Origin: Bacteroidales bacterium
GTDB lineage: Bacteria > Bacteroidota > Bacteroidia > Bacteroidales > P3
Length of the DNA: 64,000 bases
Assembly (NCBI GenBank): GCA_017522105.1
Contig: JAFXAA010000008.1
Span: 1 to 64,000, forward strand
Direction: 5' to 3'
Under the pieces are notes generated by a model that saw only the letters and a program-made list of their open reading frames with translations, ran no database searches and was not told the DNA's origin. Shown here piece by piece: positions 26,701-34,453 of this stretch (positions are counted from its first letter, which is position 1; every line of letters starts with the position of its first letter). Made by a program: the position numbers and the translations under genes.

Positions 26701-26819
26701 TGCAGGCTGACCTACAGATTTTGTCGCTCCTTGGCGATGTGGCAGAACGTACGCTTGGCGACAAAGTCCGCGTGCAGCAAGTGGACGGCATACTCGGACG
26801 ATTCAACAACATGTACTAA
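23724..26819 (+). CDS. DUF2723 membrane protein (putative GT-C glycosyltransferase)
   Basis: A 1,031-residue protein with about 10 to 12 helices in the N-terminal 600 residues. It has the DUF2723 opening ASWWDCGEYISTAVKLQVGH with PPGAPTFQLFGRLF, where an acidic pair follows the first helix as in GT-C transferases. A second helix block lies around 505-620 (ERDYAFVGSFSFYAIWIGFG). A large soluble C-terminal part contains TFGDNDTFPLWYAQEVEGTR. Bacteroidota DUF2723 proteins are proposed protein O-glycosylation or related sugar transferases; the donor is unknown. It is followed by a small gene five bases later. Confidence 0.88.
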   Translation: MKQYHLANNVIGWVIGLIACAVYIMTAEATASWWDCGEYISTAVKLQVGHPPGAPTFQLFGRLFSLFATPETAAHAVNVMSAVCSGLTILFLFWAITLLGKHLLPDPKNPSLKDWRTWGVFAAGVVGSLAYTFSDTFWFSAVEGEVYAMSSFFTALVFWAILKWEEQSDDPHAMRWLILISLLVGVAIGVHLLNLLTVPAIFYVVYFKKWPKTTWKGFIVTGVLSVVTLAVILWGIIPGIVNVDSAIDVFFVNTLGLPFNSGTIVFFTLMAALVVWGLWYTQRKQKPILNAAILSFAMLVIGYSTFFVLVIRANTNTPLNENAPKDAVAMRAYLGREQYGDTPLFSGQFYTAGAPTGVEDGYTKYIRGKSPEGKDRYIVAAHAQKYIYNEKHTGFFPRMWSDDTKRDHPRFYEYWAGKCYNGQRPTGGQNLKFFNRYQLGWMYWRYFMWNFAGRQNDVQGHYFNDDGTRDYLNGNWISGIKFIDESRLGPQDNLPEHMEQNKARNKYYMLPLLLGLIGLIYHIRKHPKDAFIVFIMFFMTGLAIAIYLNMPPKQPRERDYAFVGSFSFYAIWIGFGVMALAEWISALFKKNREKAYKVVLPVVFVACMAGVPCLMAAENWDDHDRSQKTAARDFAQNYLKSINKNGILITFGDNDTFPLWYAQEVEGTRTDVRILNYTLSGMYWYVEQLFNKLYEGEALPFTLPKEYYGLGKDVYYIMDRSNDYLEVTDVLAMLRDHPERFTIRDQRSGQEFMYLPTKRFKITLDVPALVQAGVIPAEMADSVNPVIRWEIGKQALYRHEMMILDILGTNRFMRDINIMNPGYIRDVFQPIYSYTIQDGMNHKLIPYPRKGGRYTAQTADYYLNGVDGEPLKWGNLNSDIYVDPISLNMGTVQRQSLTLLAYDENNAGNLEKAKGLLDQGQEFFPAPNFPIDVYAVYIVTGNTRVDVVDLYKKVYGEEKAVALWDAAYKYYSQEVDYLSRFRADKAAGVRGDLQADLQILSLLGDVAERTLGDKVRVQQVDGILGRFNNMY

Positions 26820-26824
26820 TCACT

Positions 26825-27079
26825 ATGAAGCCGGACAAGCCAAAGCTGAAGAAGTACGTGGTAACGCTTAACGAGTGCGAGATGCGCCGCCTGTCTGTCT
26901 ATGCCGCACAGAGCGGGGTGGACAGGCCGACGGCGCTCGCCCGGCTGGTGCGCCACGGGCTGAAGGATGCCGCCGCCGGTGTCCATATAGACAATACCGA
27001 CGAGAAGCAGCTGCGATTGTTCGACTCTGTGCAGATAGACATATTCAACAACACCGCAAAGGTTAATACCAAGGAGTAA
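26825..27079 (+). CDS. Small hypothetical protein, possibly ribbon-helix-helix
   Basis: An 84-residue protein. The part KKYVVTLNECEMRRLSVYAA followed by DRPTALARLVRHGLKD has the strand-helix-helix pattern of small ribbon-helix-helix DNA-binding proteins. The C-terminal half (IDNTDEKQLRLFDSVQIDIF) is unlike that fold. It sits two bases before atpB, the place where ATP synthase operons of Bacteroidota often carry a small accessory gene, so cotranslation with atpB is likely. Function is unassigned. Confidence 0.6.
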   Translation: MKPDKPKLKKYVVTLNECEMRRLSVYAAQSGVDRPTALARLVRHGLKDAAAGVHIDNTDEKQLRLFDSVQIDIFNNTAKVNTKE

Positions 27080-27081
27080 AA

Positions 27082-28152
27082 ATGAAGAGACTGTTTTATA
27101 TGCTTGTGACGGCGTTGCTGCTGGCGACTCCGTTGGCGACTCATGCCGAAGAAGAGGCTTTCGACCCCGGCTCGATGATTATCGGGCACGTCACCGACGC
27201 CCATTCGTGGCATATGTTCGACTATAAGACCTCCGACGGTGCCGAACATGCAGTTGCCATCCCGCTGCCCGTCATCCTCTGGAACGACGGCCATCTGGAT
27301 GTCTTTATGTCCAGCCGCTTCCACCACGGCCACGCCGACTACAAGGGCTACCGTCTCGTGGGCGGCGGCGCCGAGAAGGAAGAGATAGTCTGTGTGGACG
27401 AGGCCGGCGCCCTCACTGGCGTCAAGCCCCTCGACCTGAGCATCACCAAGACCTCGGCGGCCATCATGATTGCCGTCGTCCTGCTGCTGGTCATCGTCTT
27501 CATAGCCCGTGCAGGCTACAAGAAGCGTCCCAACCAGGCTCCCAAAGGCCTGCAGAGCCTCGTCGAGATGCTGGTGGTCTTCGTGCGCGACAGCATAGCC
27601 AAGCCCATGATAGGGGAGAAGCGCTACGAACGTTATCTGCCTTACCTGCTCACGCTCTTCTTCTTCATCTTCTTCTGCAACATCCTTGGCTTGATTCCTT
27701 TCTTCCCGGCAGGCGCAAATATCACGGGCAATATAGCCGTCACAGCCACGCTTGCCGTCATCACCTTCCTCATCACCAACATCAGCGGCAACAAGCACTA
27801 TTGGACCGATATCTTCAACACCCCCGGCGTGCCGGCATGGCTCAAGATATTCCCCCTGATGCCGGTGGTGGAACTGGTGGGTGTCTTCACCAAGCCCATC
27901 GTGCTGATGATACGACTCTTCGCCAATATGACTGCTGGCCATATCGTCATCCTTGGCTTCATCGTCATCATCTTCATCCTCAGCAACCTCTTTGGCATGG
28001 CCGTCGGCGGCGCCGTCTCGGTGGTCAGCGTGCTCTTCAGCGTTTTCATCTCGCTGCTCGAATGCCTGGTGGCATACATCCAGGCCTTTGTCTTCACCAT
28101 GCTCACGGCCCTCTACATCGGCATGGCCGTCGCCGAGCCGCATCATGCATAA
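27082..28152 (+). CDS. atpB: ATP synthase F0 subunit a
   Basis: A 356-residue protein with a signal-like start (MKRLFYMLVTALLLATPLATHA) and a soluble insert to about residue 135, typical of Bacteroidota AtpB. A five- or six-helix core follows. The proton-channel helix LVGVFTKPIVLMIRLFANMT contains the essential Arg, and later helices include CLVAYIQAFVFTMLTALYIG. It forms the stator half-channels with the c-ring. Here it stands apart: no atpE, atpF or other F0/F1 gene follows, and the next gene is pgk. Its TAA stop is the first three bases of a heptamer array. Confidence 0.93.
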   Translation: MKRLFYMLVTALLLATPLATHAEEEAFDPGSMIIGHVTDAHSWHMFDYKTSDGAEHAVAIPLPVILWNDGHLDVFMSSRFHHGHADYKGYRLVGGGAEKEEIVCVDEAGALTGVKPLDLSITKTSAAIMIAVVLLLVIVFIARAGYKKRPNQAPKGLQSLVEMLVVFVRDSIAKPMIGEKRYERYLPYLLTLFFFIFFCNILGLIPFFPAGANITGNIAVTATLAVITFLITNISGNKHYWTDIFNTPGVPAWLKIFPLMPVVELVGVFTKPIVLMIRLFANMTAGHIVILGFIVIIFILSNLFGMAVGGAVSVVSVLFSVFISLLECLVAYIQAFVFTMLTALYIGMAVAEPHHA

Positions 28153-28184
28153 GGTTTAAGGTTTAGAGTTTAAGGTTTAAAGTT
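28150..28184. repeat. Heptamer cluster at the atpB stop
   Basis: Five units: TAAGGTT, TAAGGTT, TAGAGTT, TAAGGTT, TAAAGTT. The first TAA is the atpB stop codon. Confidence 0.92.
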
Positions 28185-28218
28185 ATAGGATAATTAACCC
28201 AATAAATCCATACTATAC

Positions 28219-29415
28219 ATGAAATCGATCAAAGATATCAACTTTGCCGGCAAGAAAGTCTTGCTGCGCGTGGACTTCAACGTCCCGATGAACGATAAGA
28301 AAGAAATCACCGACGACACCCGCATGCGCGAGTCGATGCCCACCATCGAGAAGCTGCTGAAGGATGGCGCTGCCGTCATCATCATGGCCCACTTCGGCCG
28401 CCCCAAGAAGGGTGGCTTCGAGCCTGAACTGACCCTCGAGCCGGTGGCCAAGTACCTGGAGACCCTCGTGGGCCGTCCCGTGAAGTTCACGCAGGAACTT
28501 CTCGGCAGCGGCAAGCCCGAGCAGATGGCCAAAGAGCTGAAAGGTGGTGAGGTGATGCTGCTCGAGAACATCCGCTTCTATCCCGGCGAGACCAAGGGCG
28601 ACGAAGAGCTGGCCCGCCAGCTGGCTGCTCTCGGCGACTGCTACATCAACGACGCCTTCGGTGCCGCCCACCGCGAGCACTCCTCCACGGCCGTCATCGC
28701 CAAGTTCTTCCCCAACGACAAATACTTCGGCTTCCTGATGGAGAACGAGGTGCGCAACCTCGAAAAGCTGATGCAGAATCCTCCGCGTCCCTTCACCGCC
28801 ATCATCGGCGGCTCGAAGGTCAGCAGCAAGATTGGCATCCTCGAGAACCTCCTCGACAAGGTCGACAACATGATCATCATCGGCGGCATGCGCTACACCT
28901 TCACCAAGGCCCTCGGCGGCAAGATCGGCAACTCTATCTGCGAGGACGACAAGCTCGACCTGGCCCGCGAACTCATGCGCCGCATGGACGAGAAGGGCGT
29001 GAAGTACTATCTGCCCGTCGACAGCGTCATCGGCGACAAGTTTGGCAACGACGCCAACACGCAGATCGTCCCCAGCGGCGAGGTTCCCGACGGCTGGGAG
29101 AGCATGGACTGCGGCCCCGAGAGCTGCAAGGCCATCCGCGACATCATCATGCAGAGTAAGACCATCCTCTGGAACGGTCCTGCCGGCGTCTTCGAGCTCG
29201 AAACCTTCGCCAAAGGCACCAACCACATCGCCCAGAGTGTCGCCGACGCCTGCAAGCAGGGTTGCTTCGCCGCCGTGGGCGGTGGCGACAGCGTTGCTGC
29301 CGTCAAGCAGATGCACCTCGCCGACCAGATGAGCTACGTCTCCACCGGCGGCGGCGCCATGCTCGAGTACCTCGAAGGCAAAGTCCTCCCCGGCATCAAA
29401 GCCATCCAGGACTAA
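28219..29415 (+). CDS. pgk: Phosphoglycerate kinase
   Basis: A 398-residue glycolytic enzyme that transfers phosphate from 1,3-bisphosphoglycerate to ADP. Motifs are KKVLLRVDFNVPMNDKKEI, AHFGRPKKGG (substrate-binding Arg), FYPGETKGDEE, FIAIIGGSKVSSKI-type hinge (here FTAIIGGSKVSSKIGILENL), and the nucleotide loop WNGPAGVFELE with GGGDSVAAVKQ. Length is normal. The stop TAA begins a heptamer cluster, followed at once by a strong terminator. Confidence 0.97.
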   Translation: MKSIKDINFAGKKVLLRVDFNVPMNDKKEITDDTRMRESMPTIEKLLKDGAAVIIMAHFGRPKKGGFEPELTLEPVAKYLETLVGRPVKFTQELLGSGKPEQMAKELKGGEVMLLENIRFYPGETKGDEELARQLAALGDCYINDAFGAAHREHSSTAVIAKFFPNDKYFGFLMENEVRNLEKLMQNPPRPFTAIIGGSKVSSKIGILENLLDKVDNMIIIGGMRYTFTKALGGKIGNSICEDDKLDLARELMRRMDEKGVKYYLPVDSVIGDKFGNDANTQIVPSGEVPDGWESMDCGPESCKAIRDIIMQSKTILWNGPAGVFELETFAKGTNHIAQSVADACKQGCFAAVGGGDSVAAVKQMHLADQMSYVSTGGGAMLEYLEGKVLPGIKAIQD

Positions 29416-29450
29416 GTAGTTAAGAGTTAAGAATTTAGAGTTATGAGTTA
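29413..29450. repeat. Heptamer cluster at the pgk stop
   Basis: Units TAAGTAG, TTAAGAG, TTAAGAA, TTTAGAG, TTATGAG lie between the pgk stop (which is the first TAA) and the terminator. Confidence 0.88.
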
Positions 29451-29484
29451 GTCGGGCGCACCAACGGTGCGCCCGACTTTTTTT
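29451..29484 (+). terminator. Rho-independent terminator of pgk
   Basis: GTCGGGCGCACC and GGTGCGCCCGAC form a near-perfect 12-bp stem with a short loop, followed by seven T. The 170 bases after it (to about 29650) are AT-rich, pyrimidine-rich and without any gene I can support. Confidence 0.93.
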
Positions 29485-29654
29485 ACTTTTACCCATTGCT
29501 CTCATTATACTCTTTACCTGTTGCCCCCTTTATACTCTTTACCTTTTACTCCCCTTTTACTCAAACTTTACTAAAAAACTACCTCCCTCAATGGCAACAA
29601 GATGATTCCTCCATCATCACTCCCACTCTCCTCTGTTGAACCCCCAAAATAGAT

Positions 29655-29685
29655 TTTGCCGATTCAAAAAAAATGCTTATTTTTG
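29655..29685 (+). promoter_or_regulatory. Promoter of the restriction-modification island
   Basis: A perfect pair: -33 TTTG at 29655-29658, a 19-bp spacer, and -7 TATTTTTG at 29678-29685. It lies 65 bases before the endonuclease start and should drive the R-M genes. Confidence 0.85.
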
Positions 29686-29749
29686 CAAATTAAAAACCGC
29701 TTTTAAAAAGGATAATAACTATATAACATAATCATCCAGAAAAGGCTCT

Positions 29750-31171
29750 ATGTCAATGAATCCAAACACGAAAAACACACTCCCTTACGACATTACAAAG
29801 GCTACAAACATCTTTGAATACAGCAAAGGTTTGTTAGGTAAAACTTTGCGTGATTTTGTGTGGGAAGGTTATGAACCAAAGAAAGGTAAGGGAAGCCTCG
29901 GACAAATGGTGGAAAACATATTCTTTTTGCTGGAAACTAACAATTACGCTGGTGCTGACTTTTCAGAAGCCGGAATGGAACTGAAATGCACTCCGCTGAA
30001 GAAAAGCAAACAAGATGACTACCTCATAAAAGAACGTCTGGTATGTAATATGATTAACTATTGTGAGGTGGTGAAGGACGATTTTGAGAATTCCCATTTT
30101 TACCTCAAGTGTCAATTGATGTTGTTGCTTTTCTATCTACATCAATCGAATTGTGACAACCTCGACGTTGAGTTCATATATTCCGTCCTTTGGAAATTAC
30201 CAAAAAAAGACCTTTTGATCATCAAACACGATTATGAAGTCATCATTGGCAAGATTAAGCAGGGAAAAGCCCACGAACTTTCCGAAGGCGACACAATGTA
30301 CCTTGGGGCATGTCGTAAGGGACAGAAGGGTGATAGCCTGATGAAGCAGCCAAACAGCGACATCGATGCTCCGCGCAGAGCATTCAGTCTCAAAATGGCT
30401 TATATGCGCACCATTTTAGAGTATGTTGTAAAGAGTGGGAAAAATGCGGTTTCGAATGTTGTGGGTGCAAAATCAGAACTTGTCAGTACTAATGCACTTC
30501 TGAAACAATCTTTTGACGATATTCTTCTAGGTCGTTTTAAACCTTTCTTAAACATGTCCTTCGAGATAATTGCGAAACGAAAGAAAGTAAATATTTCAAA
30601 CAATCCAAAGAATAAGTTTGCGATGGTGTCGAATGCCATAGCTGCTTCTGCTAAATGTGCCAATGTAAATCGCTCGGAGGAATTCCTCAAAGCAGGGCTT
30701 ACGATGAAGACGATTCGTCTGCAAGCCAACGGCATTATCAAGGAAGCTATGTCGTTCGAGAATATTGACTACATCGAAGTGGCAGAGTGTGATGAATGGA
30801 TTGAGTCTCGTTTGTATGAACTTTTTTCCAGCAGATTCATGTTTGTTGTTTTTAGAGAGCAAACAGCAGGTAAAGAGGATTATGTGTTAGATGATGTCTT
30901 CTTTTGGACGATGCCTCAAAAAGATTTGGCGTGGGCTGAAGAATATTGGAACCACGTTAAAAGCAATATCCTTGCGGGTCATATCTCTGAGGAGTATTGG
31001 TGGAAAGGTGCGGACAAGAAGAAGTTCCATGTACGTCCAAAGGCACAAAAGGCGGCTGACCTTGCTCCAACACCGGACGGCAAAGGTGCCAAGAAATTCT
31101 GCTATTGGTTTAATAATGACTATGTGCGTGAGATAGTAGATAATAGGAGAAAGGAGAAACATAATGCCTAA
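29750..31171 (+). CDS. Sau3AI/MutH-family type II restriction endonuclease
   Basis: A 473-residue protein with the MutH/Sau3AI signature in its N-terminal half: GLLGKTLRDFVWEGYEPKKG, GSLGQMVENIFFLLETNN, and the catalytic D-x(n)-E-x-K set in ADFSEAGMELKCTPLKK. The second half resembles a degenerate repeat of the domain, as in Sau3AI, which uses two such domains to bind and cut GATC. The gene is clearly more AT-rich than the flanking DNA. It overlaps the methyltransferase start by eight bases. Specificity for GATC is inferred from the family. Confidence 0.85.
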   Translation: MSMNPNTKNTLPYDITKATNIFEYSKGLLGKTLRDFVWEGYEPKKGKGSLGQMVENIFFLLETNNYAGADFSEAGMELKCTPLKKSKQDDYLIKERLVCNMINYCEVVKDDFENSHFYLKCQLMLLLFYLHQSNCDNLDVEFIYSVLWKLPKKDLLIIKHDYEVIIGKIKQGKAHELSEGDTMYLGACRKGQKGDSLMKQPNSDIDAPRRAFSLKMAYMRTILEYVVKSGKNAVSNVVGAKSELVSTNALLKQSFDDILLGRFKPFLNMSFEIIAKRKKVNISNNPKNKFAMVSNAIAASAKCANVNRSEEFLKAGLTMKTIRLQANGIIKEAMSFENIDYIEVAECDEWIESRLYELFSSRFMFVVFREQTAGKEDYVLDDVFFWTMPQKDLAWAEEYWNHVKSNILAGHISEEYWWKGADKKKFHVRPKAQKAADLAPTPDGKGAKKFCYWFNNDYVREIVDNRRKEKHNA

Positions 31172-32888
31172 ACATCGTATAAGGGTGGTTGAATTATTTG
31201 CCGGTGTGGGAGGATTCCGCATCGGATTGGAGGGAGCATCGGATGCCTACGAAACCATATGGAACAACCAGTGGGAACCATCGACGCAGCATCAAGACGC
31301 ATCTCTAGTATATAGAGCGAGGTTCGGCTCCAAGGGACATGTAAACAAGGACATCAACCTCATAAAAACAGAAGAAATACCTGACCACGACCTACTTGTG
31401 GGTGGATTCCCTTGTCAAGATTATTCAGTGGCTGCAACACTGAGTCGTTCGGGAGGTATAGAAGGGAAAAAAGGTGTGCTCTGGTGGCAAATTTATCGTA
31501 TTCTTGAGGAAAAGGAAGAAAATCGCCCAAAATACATTTTTTTCGAAAATGTTGACCGATTATTGAACTCTCCTGCTGCACAGCGGGGACGCGACTTTGC
31601 CATCATCCTTGCGTCGCTGTCTGATCTTGGATATGCTGTCGAATGGCGTGTTATTAATGCTGCCGATTATGGAATGCCTCAACGCAGACGTAGAACATAC
31701 ATCGTTGGCTATTTGAAGAACTCTGTTGTCGCCAACAAGATTGAGGGTATGGAAAATTGGGTGCAATTTGATGGTGTTATGGCACAGGCATTCCCTTTCA
31801 AGGTAAGCGAAGGAACTCAGTCGGAATTTGACATCAAAGGCACCATCCAAGAGGTCTCTGCCATATTTAATAAGGGGAAAAAAGATAGTCCTTTCGGGAA
31901 TGCAGGCCTCATGATTGACCGTCATGTTTACTCTGTTGACGCAATTCCGGTATACGACGGCACAGCTCAAATGTTGGGAGACATACTTGTTGATGAAGAC
32001 TTTGTTCCGGATGAGTTTTTTATTTCAGAAGAGGAATTACCCAAATGGCAATATGAGAAAGGTGCCAAGAAGATTAATCGAGTGTCAAAAGAGGGATACG
32101 AATATGTGTTTTCCGAGGGTGGAATGGCTTTCCCCGACTACTTGGATAAGCCATCGCGTACGATGATTACAGGTGAAGGCGGTCCTTCTCCTTCACGCTT
32201 CAAGCATGTGGTTCAGATGCCTTCCGGACGCTACCGTCGATTGATTCCTATTGAAATGGAACGCCTGAATATGTTTCCTGACAATCACACGTATCACCCA
32301 GAGGTGTCAGATGGACGCAGGGCGTTCTTGATGGGGAATGCATTGGTGTGCGGCATTGTACAAGAGATTGGTAGAAGCTTGTATCGCTTCATCTACGACG
32401 AGGCGCCCGTTTCTACCCGCCTAATATTTATGCAGCGGAACCCACGCCCAGCTTTGACTCCTGACTTGTTCAATACCGAGGTCAGAGAGCTGGTATACAA
32501 CAAATCCAAGAAGACGTATACTTTGGATTCCACAAAGCGGTTGCTTGTGGGCATTGTTAAAAAAGACAACGAAGATTATTTTCTTGCTGAAGAGCCTACC
32601 AAACTATACTACACCGACACAATCAGGAAATTTCCATCGACCATTGCGCTTAACAAATTGTACTACTTTATGCCTTATATAAAAGGCAAAGGCGTTCGGG
32701 ACATCTACTTGATAAAGATGCTTCGCCTGGGAAGCAAAACCGAGGTGCATCACGAAAGTGAGAAAGACCTTAAAGCGCCTCGATTCGTCTTCGAACTGGA
32801 ATACCTTGAAAGTCTGCCTAAATACCAGATGATTACCCTGAGATTCCAAAGAGCGTTCACAGATACATTCTTGGGAAGAATTGTTTGA
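31164..32888 (+). CDS. DNA (cytosine-5) methyltransferase of the R-M pair
   Basis: A 574-residue C5-cytosine methyltransferase. Motif I is VVELFAGVGGFRIGLEGA, motif IV is LLVGGFPCQDYSVA with the nucleophilic Cys, motif VI is YIFFENVDRLL, and motif VIII is GMPQRRRRTYIVGY. Motifs IX and X include KPSRTMITGEGG and GNALVCGIVQEIG. It should protect the host at the site cut by the neighbouring Sau3AI-like enzyme, consistent with M.Sau3AI being a C5 enzyme for GATC. About 170 residues follow motif X (from NPRPALTPDLFNTEVRELVY on), an extension absent from short family members whose function I do not know. Confidence 0.93.
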   Translation: MPKHRIRVVELFAGVGGFRIGLEGASDAYETIWNNQWEPSTQHQDASLVYRARFGSKGHVNKDINLIKTEEIPDHDLLVGGFPCQDYSVAATLSRSGGIEGKKGVLWWQIYRILEEKEENRPKYIFFENVDRLLNSPAAQRGRDFAIILASLSDLGYAVEWRVINAADYGMPQRRRRTYIVGYLKNSVVANKIEGMENWVQFDGVMAQAFPFKVSEGTQSEFDIKGTIQEVSAIFNKGKKDSPFGNAGLMIDRHVYSVDAIPVYDGTAQMLGDILVDEDFVPDEFFISEEELPKWQYEKGAKKINRVSKEGYEYVFSEGGMAFPDYLDKPSRTMITGEGGPSPSRFKHVVQMPSGRYRRLIPIEMERLNMFPDNHTYHPEVSDGRRAFLMGNALVCGIVQEIGRSLYRFIYDEAPVSTRLIFMQRNPRPALTPDLFNTEVRELVYNKSKKTYTLDSTKRLLVGIVKKDNEDYFLAEEPTKLYYTDTIRKFPSTIALNKLYYFMPYIKGKGVRDIYLIKMLRLGSKTEVHHESEKDLKAPRFVFELEYLESLPKYQMITLRFQRAFTDTFLGRIV

Positions 32889-32964
32889 TAAATGTTCCAC
32901 ATTAGAAATCAGGCAAAAAACAATAAAAAAATAAGAAAAACCGTCAACAAACAATGCAAAATAT

Positions 32965-33846
32965 ATGGCACAAAGAGTACCAAGAGAGATGACCTATAAA
33001 GTTCAAATGCTTAACATGAAGCTGTTGTCCAATGAACGACATGGCGACGAAGCATATAAAAGCATCATTAAGGATATTTTCCGAAGAAAAATAAAAATAC
33101 CAGTATACGGTGATGCAAATATGATTTTCAAAACTCAATTCGAAGATGTAGTAAACGTCAATGGATTGGATTGTACTATATTACATGGGAAAATATCAAG
33201 ATTCACTCTAATAGATGGCAATGACTGGATTAATCTCGATAACATGGAGGTTGAAAATATTGACTTACCTTTAAATACTTTCCCAAATTACAAGGAATCA
33301 GAGTACGTTTTTGTACCAGAGGCTCATAGGCTCGCAATAGTAATCAAAGACGGAATATCGGTAAGTCTTGTGGAGAAATTTCTTAAGGGTGCAATAAAAA
33401 ATGTCATCAATTGTGAGGAGGATTTTGAGGTTTGCATTGAACAATCCGAGGACGTTTTCACTCGGATTACTACAGCCGAAAAAATATTAAAGCTACAGAT
33501 AGACATTACTTACAGCAACAACGACATAGGCGATGACCCCTATGAATTTATGGATTCCCAATTAAGAGCCGGAGAAGTTGGGCGAATGAAGATGGATGTC
33601 TCACCCAATCACAATAAAAACATTAAAACAGATGTAAAGATAATCGATGGGGCATTGAAAGTGGCCCAAAGTAATGGGTATGTCAAGGCTACAATAATCG
33701 AAAATGGGAAAAAAATAAAAGTTGAGACGAAGGAACATCCCAAAATTATTCCAATTAAATGTATGGAAACATTATTACGTCAAAATATTGTACAAACAGT
33801 TATAAATCTATTCAGAAATAATCATGGACGAAGTCGAGAAGACTGA
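32965..33846 (+). CDS. Unknown protein of the island (possibly DUF4747-like)
   Basis: A 293-residue soluble protein in strongly AT-rich DNA. It starts MAQRVPREMTYKVQMLNMKL; the Met of MTYKVQ (32989) is an alternative start. Visible features are FVPEAHRLAIVIKDGISVSL and many Lys, Ile and Asn residues, with no signal peptide, membrane helix or nuclease motif that I recognise. Size and the YKVQMLN opening recall the DUF4747 family, but this is from memory and weak. It overlaps a membrane-protein gene by 23 bases and follows the R-M pair, so a defence role as the cytosolic half of a two-gene module is plausible but unproven. Confidence 0.55.
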   Translation: MAQRVPREMTYKVQMLNMKLLSNERHGDEAYKSIIKDIFRRKIKIPVYGDANMIFKTQFEDVVNVNGLDCTILHGKISRFTLIDGNDWINLDNMEVENIDLPLNTFPNYKESEYVFVPEAHRLAIVIKDGISVSLVEKFLKGAIKNVINCEEDFEVCIEQSEDVFTRITTAEKILKLQIDITYSNNDIGDDPYEFMDSQLRAGEVGRMKMDVSPNHNKNIKTDVKIIDGALKVAQSNGYVKATIIENGKKIKVETKEHPKIIPIKCMETLLRQNIVQTVINLFRNNHGRSRED

Positions 33847-34441
33847 CTTGAGAAATGCTCATATCATGGGCATTAAAGGTATCTTTAACAGATATACATG
33901 GTCAAAACTACTATATTCAAACGGTACCGCCATATGTATAATAGCTGTTGCTATTTTCATGTGTTTTATTATATGTCCATGCCGGACAAATGAATACTAT
34001 TTTGACTTGTTGAATGGTATTTCAAATATGCTTTTGTCGTTATTGCCTAATTTGCTGGGTTTTTGCATCGGTGGATATGCACTTATTATTGGTGCTTGTA
34101 ATCTAGACATAATAAAAAAAATGTCTATGCCATATTCTGACAAACATGGATTTAGCTATTATCAAGTACTTAGTGCGGTATTTGCATCCACATTGGTATG
34201 CCAATGCATTGCGCTGGTCTATGTTTTTTCCGTCCATGTCATTATTAAATTAGATATAACACCGATTACCGAAACAATTGGCCGAATAGCAAATGTTATT
34301 GGAATCGCCTTAATGTTACTACTGTCAGGGTTGTCATTGTCCCTATTGTACTATACAATAGTCAATATTTTTTCATTTGGACAAACGATACATTTTTGTA
34401 TTAGAAAAGACGGTAGCGAGAAATGTGATAATAACAAATAA
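33824..34441 (+). CDS. Four-helix membrane protein of the island
   Basis: A 205-residue protein with four predicted transmembrane helices: AICIIAVAIFMCFIICPC (about 42-60), LLSLLPNLLGFCIGGYALII (about 68-92), VLSAVFASTLVCQCIALVYV (about 118-145) and NVIGIALMLLLSGLSLSLLY (about 158-188). Both ends are probably cytoplasmic. The start overlaps the upstream gene by 23 bases, so the two are coupled; a start at MGIKGIF is also possible. I recognise no family. Small multi-helix proteins paired with a cytosolic sensor are common effectors of abortive-infection systems, which is the main reason to suspect one here. Confidence 0.6.
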   Translation: MDEVEKTDLRNAHIMGIKGIFNRYTWSKLLYSNGTAICIIAVAIFMCFIICPCRTNEYYFDLLNGISNMLLSLLPNLLGFCIGGYALIIGACNLDIIKKMSMPYSDKHGFSYYQVLSAVFASTLVCQCIALVYVFSVHVIIKLDITPITETIGRIANVIGIALMLLLSGLSLSLLYYTIVNIFSFGQTIHFCIRKDGSEKCDNNK

Positions 34442-34453
34442 ACCAATTCTGAG

